DNA of 7,909 nucleotides. Source: Hyphomicrobiaceae bacterium (GTDB lineage Bacteria; Pseudomonadota; Alphaproteobacteria; Rhizobiales; Hyphomicrobiaceae). A program made the position numbers and the translations under genes. Numbering within the stretch: the stretch's first letter is position 1; every line of letters begins with the position of its first letter. The stretch covers positions 1 to 7,909 of the forward strand of contig JAGRKR010000689.1 of NCBI GenBank assembly GCA_020442225.1. The letters are read 5' to 3'. The notes under the pieces were generated by a model. It was not told where the DNA came from. It did not search any database and saw only the letters and a list, made by a program, of their open reading frames with translations. Below are positions 1 to 5,902 of the stretch, piece by piece.

Positions 1-34
1 GCCAGCTCCCGTTGCGGGGCTGGCCCTTTCATTT
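1..34 (+). terminator. Possible rho-independent terminator at left edge
   Basis: Bases 1-9 (GCCAGCTCC) pair with bases 16-24 (GGGGCTGGC) in a 9-bp stem with one G-T wobble and a six-base loop (10-15). A T-rich run (CCTTTCATTT) follows on the plus strand. That is the layout of an intrinsic terminator for a plus-strand transcript entering from the left. It would then sit tail-to-tail with the exoF-like gene, whose stop lies about 48 bases away. The T run is interrupted, and no gene to the left is visible, so the call is tentative. On the minus strand the stem has no T tail inside the window. Confidence 0.35.
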
Positions 35-71
35 CTGCCGCGATCCTGTCGCGATCGGCGCCACGACGCGA

Positions 72-1634
72 TCAGTCGCTCATGACCGGTCTCTTCTTCA
101 CGAGGCCGCTATCGCGCTGGTAGGGGCCGACGGCTCTGGGCGCGGGCATCACGGGCTGCGTCGGCCGCGTCTCGGGTGCTCCGACGAGCTGGCGCGCGAC
201 GTCGGCCGGCGGGGCGCTCATATCGATCTTGATCGTGTCGCCTGCCATGATGCGAGTCGTCTCGTCGCCCGGCAACTCGACCGTCTTGCCGCGCTGCAGC
301 CTCAGGATGGAGTAGCGCGGCTTCGGCCGGTCACTCGTACCGACGAGCCGAAGGCGTGCGGGCGCCAGCACCTCGGCCTCGTAGACCAGCTCACGCGCCG
401 TGCGTCGCCGGCGCAGGGCATCCTCGATGGCGGCTTGCGTCTCGTGCAATGCCGTCACCAGCTCGCCCTTACGCTTGTGGCGCAACTCGAGGATGGCGAT
501 GTCCGTGCGGCTGATGTCCTGCCTCACGCGCGAGAGACTGCCTTCGAGCCGCAGCCCGTCGCCTTCGAGCTGGGCGACGTTGCGCTCCAGCGCCAGCTTG
601 CGTGGCGTCGTGGTGAGCTTGCGGCGGCGCAATTCGACGACCTGATCGAGCTCGACCTTCATGAGCCGGACGCGCGTCTGGTGCGCCGACATCTGGCCGC
701 TCAGCGACGCGACCTCGCCTTGCAGGTAGTCCCTCAACTTGCCGAGCGCGGAAAGCTGCGTCGCAAAGGCATCCTTGCGCATCAGAAGTTGCTGACGCTC
801 GCTCGCCATGATCCGCTCGACGCTCGGATTCGGCAGCAGGTCCGTCAGCACCGCCGGAAACGCGATGTCGGGCTTGCCGGCCAGCTCGGCCTCGAGCCTT
901 GCCTTCCTCGCCAGCAGTAGTTGCAGGCGTCCGGTCAGCTGATCAATCTCTCCCTTGCCGGAGATGGCCTCGCGTTCGACACGCTGTGTGGTGGCGTCGG
1001 GGGCCTTCTTGAAGCCTCCGGCAATGCTGATCGCCTGCAGCAGCGTCATGCCCGGCCGGAAGGGATACTCGCCCGGTCGCTCGACGATGCCCACGATGTA
1101 GAACGGCCGGTATTGCGCGATCTCCACCGTCGTATTCGGCGCAGTGGAGAGCATCATGCTCTTCTGCAAGGCCGTCGAAATTCGCCGAGACAGCTCCGCC
1201 GTCGTCAGCCCAGCTGCCGGGATCTCACCGATGAGCGGCAATGCGAGACGTCCATTGGGACCGATCAGGTACTCGGCATTGAGCGCATCCCAGGCAAAGA
1301 TCTCGTCCTTCGCGGCGCGCCACTCGAAAACGCGCACCTTGACCTTGTCCTGCGGACCGAGCCGGTAGACCTCTCCGACCTTCACATCGATCGGGTAGGA
1401 CGCGTCGAGCGGTTCCGCTGAGGTGGCATGATGCATGGCGAACAGTCCACCAGAGGCCAGCGCGAACGCCACGGCGTAAAGCCCCGCGCGCGAGAGTGGC
1501 CCGTACCGCCGCCGTCCCTGCGTCCTCGGCTCCGGTACCTCCACGCGGTCTGCTGGCTGCCGGATCACAGGCACGGAGCAACCCGCCCTGAGCTCGTAGG
1601 CGTTGCCGCGTCCCGCACCATGTCCACGTCGCAT
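72..1634 (-). CDS. exoF: ExoF-like polysaccharide export protein (OPX/SLBB family) with long coiled coil
   Basis: A 520-residue envelope protein of the polysaccharide export family, likely part of the channel that moves the polymer from periplasm to outside. After a basic N-terminus, a hydrophobic stretch (about residues 50-68) looks like an uncleaved anchor or late signal sequence; I see no lipobox. The export domain follows (about 88-177: VYRLGPQDKVKVRVFEW, YLIGPNGRLALPLIGEI). Next is an SLBB segment (about 178-220: YIVGIVERPGEYPFRPGMTL). A charged, heptad-rich region of roughly 190 residues (about 230-425) is very probably coiled coil. A second SLBB-like piece (about 440-471: YSILRL, GDTIKID) and a proline-rich tail close the protein. 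I recall S. meliloti ExoF as about 100 residues shorter. The ATG at 1634 was chosen over an in-frame GTG at 1652 because AGGAGG lies five bases before it. The exoA-like gene is upstream on the same strand, 182 bp away. Confidence 0.88.
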   Translation of the reverse strand: MRRGHGAGRGNAYELRAGCSVPVIRQPADRVEVPEPRTQGRRRYGPLSRAGLYAVAFALASGGLFAMHHATSAEPLDASYPIDVKVGEVYRLGPQDKVKVRVFEWRAAKDEIFAWDALNAEYLIGPNGRLALPLIGEIPAAGLTTAELSRRISTALQKSMMLSTAPNTTVEIAQYRPFYIVGIVERPGEYPFRPGMTLLQAISIAGGFKKAPDATTQRVEREAISGKGEIDQLTGRLQLLLARKARLEAELAGKPDIAFPAVLTDLLPNPSVERIMASERQQLLMRKDAFATQLSALGKLRDYLQGEVASLSGQMSAHQTRVRLMKVELDQVVELRRRKLTTTPRKLALERNVAQLEGDGLRLEGSLSRVRQDISRTDIAILELRHKRKGELVTALHETQAAIEDALRRRRTARELVYEAEVLAPARLRLVGTSDRPKPRYSILRLQRGKTVELPGDETTRIMAGDTIKIDMSAPPADVARQLVGAPETRPTQPVMPAPRAVGPYQRDSGLVKKRPVMSD

Positions 1635-1639
1635 GTGAG

Positions 1640-1645
1640 CCTCCT
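1640..1645 (-). promoter_or_regulatory. Shine-Dalgarno site fixing the exoF-like start
   Basis: The minus strand reads AGGAGG here, followed by five bases (CTCAC) and then ATG at 1634. This is a consensus ribosome binding site at good spacing. It rules against the in-frame GTG at 1652, because the AGGAGG would then fall inside the coding sequence. Confidence 0.85.
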
Positions 1646-1652
1646 GCCACAC

Positions 1653-1696
1653 CGGGTCTCATGCGTGCCCACTCCATGAGGCGACACGCAGACCCG
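1653..1696 (-). promoter_or_regulatory. Bulged stem-loop in the exoF-like 5' leader
   Basis: On the minus strand CGGGTCT then GCGTG (1696 to 1685) pairs with CACGC and AGACCCG (1667 to 1653). This gives 7 bp plus 5 bp separated by a three-base bulge on one side (1660-1662), with a 17-base loop. The stem ends seven bases before the AGGAGG ribosome binding site of the exoF-like gene. The pairing is seen directly. A role in translation control or in protecting the mRNA end is inference. Confidence 0.4.
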
Positions 1697-1816
1697 AAAT
1701 CTCCAACAAAGCTTGCCCTTCCGGAACCGGCCGCACCACCTGGGAAATCGTTGCCGCGCCGCGCCGCGCCTAGGCCGAATGGCAGGGGTGATCCGTCAAT
1801 GGAGGTAGGGCCGGCG
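1697..1816. other. Spacer between exoA-like stop and exoF-like leader
   Basis: This non-coding stretch sits between two minus-strand genes and is long enough to carry a promoter for the exoF-like gene. On the minus strand a TTGACG element is present (1799 to 1794), but no convincing -10 box follows at standard spacing. An 8-base palindrome TTCCGGAA lies at 1719-1726. A short GCCGC tandem repeat (3.6 copies) lies at 1753-1770. I see no terminator with a T tail after the exoA-like stop, so read-through from exoA into exoF is possible. Confidence 0.3.
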
Positions 1817-2857
1817 TCAGCGCGGCGGCTCGGCCGTGGCCGCGTCCTTGGCCCCGGGGTCGCGTCCGCGCGCGGGCTGTGCGCCCCGCAGGCCGGCGAG
1901 AAAGGTCGCCGCCCCCCAGGCCCAGCTCATGTGCATGACGAGCGCCGCCACGCCGCTCAGCGACTCGCAGGGCCGCCGGTGGCGGACGGCGAGCGCGAGC
2001 CCCCAGGCCAGCGTGCCGGCGATGTAGCCGACGGGTGCTGCAAGCGTCACGGGATGGACAGGCGCGAGAACGATGCCAGCCAGTGATACGCCCGCCGCCA
2101 CCAGTGGCAACACCTGGCGCAGCCTCGGCCGCAGACGGTGCGTGACCAGCGTGCGCATGCGGCCCTGGCCATAGGCACGATACTGGCGGGCGAGCCCCGC
2201 CAGGGTTGCGCGGGGCAGATAGTCGATAGCGAGTGCGCCGTCGAGATAGATGCGGTGGCCGCTTCGCGTCAGCCGGCTGTCGAGCTCGGCATCCTCGTTG
2301 ACCGCGAACGTCTCGTCGTAGCCGCCGACGGCGAGAAAGATGTCGCGATCGAAGGCCGCATGGTGGCCATGGTCGACGAAACCCGAGTGGTCGCAGGTCC
2401 GGTGCCTGGCACCGCCATTGCCGAGCCGGCTGTTCTGCGCTGCGGCGATGGCGCTTTGCAGACACGTCCGCCCGACCGTGCGCATCGGCACGACGACGGA
2501 GGCGGCCCCTGTCTCCGCCAGCCGCGCCACCGCCCGCCTGGCAAAGCCCTGGGGATAGCGGGAGTGACAGTCGGCGCGGACGAGCACGCGCGAACGCGGG
2601 TGGGCCAGCTCGGCGGCGATGTTGACGGCCGCCGACTGGATGCGCCGGGGATTGGTCAGCAAGCGGATGCGGGGATCGCGCGCGGCGTAGCTCGCAACGA
2701 TTTCACGTGTGCGGTCGGTGCTGCCGCCGTCGAGCACCAGCACCTCGCAGGCGATATCCTCGGCGGCGGGAAGCACCGACTCGATCGCCTCGCCAATATG
2801 CCGCTCCTCGTCGAGCGCCGGCATCACGATGCTGCAAACCGGTTCCCTCGGCTCCAC
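1817..2857 (-). CDS. exoA: ExoA-like family-2 glycosyltransferase (succinoglycan-type, second sugar)
   Basis: A 346-residue GT-A fold transferase, probably on the cytoplasmic face of the inner membrane. In S. meliloti, ExoA adds the first glucose (beta-1,3) to the lipid-linked galactose made by ExoY. The fold opens with SIVMPALDEERHIGEAI (9-25) and the nucleotide-sugar motif DGGSTD (43-48). A metal-site segment RADCHSRYP follows (94-102, D96 likely coordinating), then GGYDETFAVNEDAELDSRL (178-196) with the probable catalytic acidic NED. QYRAYGQGR (225-233) stands where this family often has its Q/RxxRW motif. Two or three hydrophobic segments (about 249-292 and 301-323) follow, then a charged tail. 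The GTG start is preferred: AAAGGG lies nine bases upstream, and the next Met (residue 12) falls inside the first beta strand. The gene is divergent from the exoQ-like gene, with 346 bp between them. Confidence 0.85.
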   Translation of the reverse strand: MEPREPVCSIVMPALDEERHIGEAIESVLPAAEDIACEVLVLDGGSTDRTREIVASYAARDPRIRLLTNPRRIQSAAVNIAAELAHPRSRVLVRADCHSRYPQGFARRAVARLAETGAASVVVPMRTVGRTCLQSAIAAAQNSRLGNGGARHRTCDHSGFVDHGHHAAFDRDIFLAVGGYDETFAVNEDAELDSRLTRSGHRIYLDGALAIDYLPRATLAGLARQYRAYGQGRMRTLVTHRLRPRLRQVLPLVAAGVSLAGIVLAPVHPVTLAAPVGYIAGTLAWGLALAVRHRRPCESLSGVAALVMHMSWAWGAATFLAGLRGAQPARGRDPGAKDAATAEPPR

Positions 2858-2960
2858 GTGCCCCAGCCCTTTCGTGATACAGCAGCAGCCGTCCCCGGTG
2901 CGTGCTCGATGGCGTGGCAGTCTATGGAGGTGACGCGTGCAGGGCCTCGTCCCGAATTGT

Positions 2961-3027
2961 GCGGAGGCTCCCGTCAGGCCTTACGACTTCGAGCCGCGCG
3001 TACCCGAAAAGGGGTAACGGCCTCCGC
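2961..3027. repeat. Long-range inverted repeat in the divergent region
   Basis: GCGGAGGC (2961-2968) is the reverse complement of GCCTCCGC (3020-3027). Allowing a three-base bulge, CCGT (2971-2974) can also pair with ACGG (3017-3020), extending the stem. The small dyad at 3001-3016 sits inside the loop and would partly compete with the inner pairing. It could be a spaced operator pair or a leader RNA fold. The sequence shows only the symmetry. Confidence 0.3.
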
Positions 3028-3105
3028 CTCGCCTCTTCCCTTAGAGTGTAAGCGGCATCAGCGAATGCGCTGTGCGCCGCCGTTTCGGCCACACACGGCC
3101 GGTTG

Positions 3106-3132
3106 GCCCGCGCGTCATGCACGAGCGCGGGC
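3106..3132. repeat. 8-bp GC-only hairpin upstream of the exoQ-like gene
   Basis: GCCCGCGC (3106-3113) and GCGCGGGC (3125-3132) are perfect reverse complements around an 11-base loop. The hairpin lies about 70 bases before the chosen ATG and contains the alternative ATG at 3117 in its loop. There is no T run after it, so it is not an ordinary terminator. In GC-rich DNA an 8-bp match is only mildly unusual. Confidence 0.3.
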
Positions 3133-3203
3133 ATCGCGCGGCGCGGCTCGCACGAAGCGGAGACCTGACCCTTGCGACGACCTGCAGGACCGACAGCCGG
3201 GCC

Positions 3204-4457
3204 ATGACGACATCGGCCAACCCGCCTCTGCTGCACACCACGACCGCGCTCCGGCTCGGAACGCGGGACTGGCTGGCCATCGCGCATACACTCGCCTGGT
3301 TCCTGTTTCTCATCTTCGCATCGACGGCCCTGACCGGCCTGGGAATCGAGAAATCGGAACGGATCGCCTGGTTTCCCGGCTACCTCGCCATCGCAGCGGT
3401 GCTGCTGATCGGGCCGCTGCCGCTGCTCACGGAGGTTCGCCGCCACCTCTGGCTGCTCTCCTGGCCTCTCCTTGCCGGCATTTCGGTGATCTGGTCGCTC
3501 AATCCGGGCAAGACGCTCTACTTCTCGTTCCAGCTCCTGATGACGATCCTCATCGCCTTCCAGTTCACGATCGGGATGACGAGGGACAAAGCGCTACGGC
3601 TCGTGTTCCTCTCCCTCCTGGTCGTGCAGGGCATCTGTCTCGCCTTCGCGGCATTGCAGCCATCAGCGGCTTTCGGACTGTCCGGCGAGCTCCGCGGCAC
3701 CTTCCTTCACAAAAACACACTGGGCGCCCTCATGGCGGTTCAGATCCTGACGGCGATGGCACTGCTGGCCTCGGGGTGGCGGCGCCCGCTCGCCGGGGCC
3801 GGCCTCGCTCTCGCGGCGCTCTTGCTGCTGCTGTCGCGCTCGGGAACAGCCATGGCGTCCCTGGCGCTTCCGGCGCTGCTGCTCGCCATCGTCTGGATCT
3901 CGCTGCGGGCGCGGCGGCTGCTCGATCTCGCCCTCGGCTTCGGGCTGATCCTGCTGGCCGCCGCGATCCTCTATGTCGTCACGGATGTCTCCGATCTCCT
4001 GGGCACGCTCCTCGATGGCCTAGGCAAGGATCGCACGCTCACAGGGCGCACGTTGCTCTGGCAGCTCGGCATGGATGCCTGGGGCGAGGAGCCGCTGCTC
4101 GGGCTCGGCTACAAGGGCTACTGGGAAGGCGCACCGGAAAAGGTTGCGTACCTGCGCTACCTCTCGGGTCAGGCACTCTGGTTCTTCCATAACAACTTCA
4201 TCGAGATTGCCGTCGCGTTCGGCTGGGTTGGCCTCACGCTCTTCGTCACCAGCCTGGTGCTGTTCATCTGGCGTGCCGCAACCCGTCTCGCCACTCACCC
4301 CAGTGGCGAGACGGGTTGGTCGGTCGCCATGCTGCTTTTCCTGGTGAGCTACGCCATGGCCGAGAACCCGCTGTTCGAGAACCACAGCTACTTCCACATC
4401 CTCCTGGCCATTGCGGTTTCGTATGCAAAACCGCCCGCAATCCGTCTTCGCGGCTAG
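3204..4457 (+). CDS. exoQ: ExoQ-like polysaccharide polymerase (Wzy/O-antigen ligase superfamily)
   Basis: A 417-residue multi-pass inner membrane protein that should join lipid-linked repeat units into polymer on the periplasmic side. About ten hydrophobic segments are visible, the first near residues 23-43 and the last near 393-407. Family signatures are GTFLHKNTLG (165-174), LTGRTLLWQLGMDAW (279-293, in the large periplasmic loop) and FFHNNFIEIAVAFGWVG (327-343), as in Wzy_C/ExoQ proteins. Length agrees with ExoQ, about 430 residues as I recall. The frame is open upstream to 3072, but the ATG at 3204 places the first membrane segment normally. Its ribosome site is weak (AGGA 14 bases upstream), so the start is moderately certain. 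Codons for residues 359-372, in a probable cytoplasmic loop, form a perfect 17-bp inverted repeat, listed separately. The exoL-like gene follows 170 bp downstream on the same strand. Confidence 0.86.
   Translation: MTTSANPPLLHTTTALRLGTRDWLAIAHTLAWFLFLIFASTALTGLGIEKSERIAWFPGYLAIAAVLLIGPLPLLTEVRRHLWLLSWPLLAGISVIWSLNPGKTLYFSFQLLMTILIAFQFTIGMTRDKALRLVFLSLLVVQGICLAFAALQPSAAFGLSGELRGTFLHKNTLGALMAVQILTAMALLASGWRRPLAGAGLALAALLLLLSRSGTAMASLALPALLLAIVWISLRARRLLDLALGFGLILLAAAILYVVTDVSDLLGTLLDGLGKDRTLTGRTLLWQLGMDAWGEEPLLGLGYKGYWEGAPEKVAYLRYLSGQALWFFHNNFIEIAVAFGWVGLTLFVTSLVLFIWRAATRLATHPSGETGWSVAMLLFLVSYAMAENPLFENHSYFHILLAIAVSYAKPPAIRLRG
4279..4318 (+). repeat. Perfect 17-bp inverted repeat inside the exoQ-like coding sequence
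   Basis: The left arm CAACCCGTCTCGCCACT (4279-4295) is exactly the reverse complement of AGTGGCGAGACGGGTTG (4302-4318), around the six-base loop CACCCC. The symmetry stops at the next base pair on both sides. It covers codons 359-372 (ATRLATHPSGETGW) between two membrane segments. No T run follows, so it is not a standard terminator. A perfect 17-bp stem with so short a loop is far beyond what chance should give in 8 kb. Possible origins are a small palindromic element tolerated in frame, or an mRNA structure that slows translation or controls polar expression of downstream genes. Confidence 0.9.
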
Positions 4458-4627
4458 CGCGGTGGGCACGCTACGTCTTTGGGAGGTCACCTTCGGGGCC
4501 GTCACGGGGCCGGCTCGCATGAAATGCGTAGGGTCCGGACCCGCCCCATTGCGCTAATCCTCGTCATGAGCGGTCGAGAGGCGGCGCCGTCCGAGCCGGC
4601 GCGGGAGGCATGAGCGAGGCGCGCGAT
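4458..4627. other. Gap between exoQ-like and exoL-like genes
   Basis: These 170 bases separate two same-strand genes. They hold the twin dyads at 4516-4542 and a direct repeat CGGGGCC at 4494-4500 and 4505-4511. A 15-codon reading frame from ATG 4566 has its TGA (4611-4613) overlapping the ATG at 4610. That small frame lacks a visible ribosome site and is not called as a gene. I see no strong promoter, but the gap is large enough for one. Confidence 0.35.
4516..4542. promoter_or_regulatory. Two adjacent dyads upstream of the exoL-like gene
   Basis: CGCATGAAATGCG (4516-4528) is a 5-bp inverted repeat around GAA. Two bases later GGGTCCGGACCC (4531-4542) is a perfect 12-base palindrome. They lie 59 bases after the exoQ-like stop and about 85 bases before the exoL-like start. 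They could be tandem operator half-sites or processing hairpins. There is no T run to make a terminator. The symmetry is seen; the function is inference. Confidence 0.35.
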
Positions 4628-5902
4628 ATGAACGAACTCGCGGATCACCGGACATGGAAGGCGGGCGATGACGCGCCCGCCCCGCTGCCTGCAACGGCAC
4701 ACGCCGCCGCCTCGGCTGCCGCAGCCCCGGCCGTGCGCAGCAGAATCGCATTCTTCGGCCACGATGCGAACGAAAGCACGATCAGAAAGCGTATCGGCGC
4801 ATTCCTGCGACACGGCGCGCACGTGCACGCCTTCACGTTCCGTCGCGATCACGCCAACGCCACCGCGCCTGAGCGCTGGCCCAACGTTGCGCTCGGAACG
4901 ACGAGCGACCGCAACTACCTGAGCCGGATCGCCAAGCTGGTACGGGCAGTGCCTCGGCTCGCCCGCCACCGGCGCGCGTTGGCCCGCTGCGACGTCTTCT
5001 ATGCCCGCAACCTCGACATGCTCGCACTCGCTGCCCTCGCGCAGCGACTGTCCGGCAAGAGAAGTCGCCTCGTCTACGAGGTGCTCGATGTGCAGCGCGT
5101 GATGACGCGGAGTGACATCGTCGGCCGGGCGTTCAGGCTGGCCGAGCGCATTCTGCTCCGCCGCTGCACACTGCTCGTGGTGAGTTCGCCCGACTTCGTC
5201 GCCCACTATTTCGAGCCGTCGCAAGGCTATCGCGGCCCTTGGTACCTGCTCGAGAACAAGGTCGTGCCAGCGGATGACGGCATGCAGTCACCCGCTCCCG
5301 GCGCCCGCTCGCCGCCGCCTGGTCCACCGTGGGTCATCGGCTGGTTCGGCACGCTTCGGTGCGTGCGGAGCCTGAAGATCCTCTGTGCCCTCGCCGACCG
5401 GTTTCCCGATCGCGTGCACGTCGTGCTGCGCGGGCGCCCGTCGGAGCGGGACCTCCCCACGGACACCATCAGGGCAGCGGTCGCAGGCCGTTCCAACATG
5501 GCCTATCACGGTCCCTATCGGAGCCCGGACGACCTGCCCGACATTTACGGTGCCGTGCATCTGAGCTGGAGCATCGATTACCTCGACGCTGGCACGAACT
5601 CCGATTGGCTATTGCCGAACCGGGTCTATGAAGGTGGCTTGCACGGCGCACTTCAAGTGGCGCGCCAGGGCACGGCAACCGGCAGGATGGTCGATCGCCT
5701 GGGCATCGGCTGGACCTTGCCGGAACCTCTGGAAGAATGCGCCGAAGCATTCATACGCCGGCTTTCTTCAGCCGACATCGCATCCGCCCGAGAGCGACTT
5801 GCCGGCTGCGATGCCGCCGTGTTCGCCGACGAGACGGATACGCGCCAGCTTCTCGAGCGCATGATGAGGTCCCGCTCACAACCCAAGGCGAGCAAGCCAT
5901 GA
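4628..5902 (+). CDS. exoL: ExoL-like family-4 glycosyltransferase (GT-B fold)
   Basis: A 424-residue transferase that in a succinoglycan-type pathway would add the second glucose (beta-1,4) after ExoA. The first 37 residues are an Ala/Pro-rich extension (TAHAAASAAAAPAV). The N-terminal Rossmann domain begins at RIAFFGHD (39-46) and holds ARNLDMLALA (126-135) and YEVLDVQR (150-157). VVSSPDF (184-190) follows. A proline-rich linker (222-234, PAPGARSPPPGPP) leads to the C-terminal domain, starting with IGWFGTLRCVRSL (237-249). NRVYEGG (331-337) sits where GT-B enzymes bind the nucleotide sugar, with E335 the likely key residue. The ATG at 4628 has GCGAGG eight bases upstream. The in-frame ATG at 4610 (430 residues) has GGGAGG only one base away, so it is the less likely start. 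The stop overlaps the exoK-like start as ATGA, which suggests translational coupling. Confidence 0.8.
   Translation: MNELADHRTWKAGDDAPAPLPATAHAAASAAAAPAVRSRIAFFGHDANESTIRKRIGAFLRHGAHVHAFTFRRDHANATAPERWPNVALGTTSDRNYLSRIAKLVRAVPRLARHRRALARCDVFYARNLDMLALAALAQRLSGKRSRLVYEVLDVQRVMTRSDIVGRAFRLAERILLRRCTLLVVSSPDFVAHYFEPSQGYRGPWYLLENKVVPADDGMQSPAPGARSPPPGPPWVIGWFGTLRCVRSLKILCALADRFPDRVHVVLRGRPSERDLPTDTIRAAVAGRSNMAYHGPYRSPDDLPDIYGAVHLSWSIDYLDAGTNSDWLLPNRVYEGGLHGALQVARQGTATGRMVDRLGIGWTLPEPLEECAEAFIRRLSSADIASARERLAGCDAAVFADETDTRQLLERMMRSRSQPKASKP

Larger units (their letters stand above)
2858..3203. promoter_or_regulatory. Divergent intergenic region between exoA-like and exoQ-like genes
   Basis: These 346 bases separate two genes read outward, so promoters for both should lie here. 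I cannot pick convincing -35/-10 pairs on either strand, which is common in GC-rich Alphaproteobacteria. Two inverted repeats are listed separately. A third small dyad, TACCC with GGGTA around a six-base spacer, lies at 3001-3016. The plus-strand frame of the polymerase is open back to 3072, but the 44 extra residues are arginine-rich, have no membrane character and resemble nothing in the family. I therefore treat them as leader. Confidence 0.5.

Noticed and set aside
12..920. A 302-codon plus-strand open frame antisense to the exoF-like gene
   Set aside because: The opposite strand encodes a coherent export-domain protein with a consensus ribosome site. The antisense translation is low-complexity Arg/Leu/Gln without a domain.
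1753..1770. Short GCCGC tandem repeat (3.6 copies)
   Set aside because: It is too short and too GC-biased to count as a meaningful repeat or slippage locus in this background.
1771..1799. Possible minus-strand promoter for exoF with a -35-like TTGACG
   Set aside because: At 17-base spacing the -10 position reads GGCCTA, which is a poor match, so no promoter is called.
2138..4192. A 684-codon plus-strand open frame across the exoA-like gene and into the exoQ-like gene
   Set aside because: It is antisense to the exoA-like gene and out of frame with the polymerase, both of which carry clear family motifs. Its translation is Arg/Ala/Pro/His-rich without domains, as expected for a shadow frame in GC-rich DNA.
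4502..5224. A 240-codon minus-strand open frame opposite the exoL-like gene
   Set aside because: It overlaps a well-supported GT-B transferase and has no motif or plausible start context.
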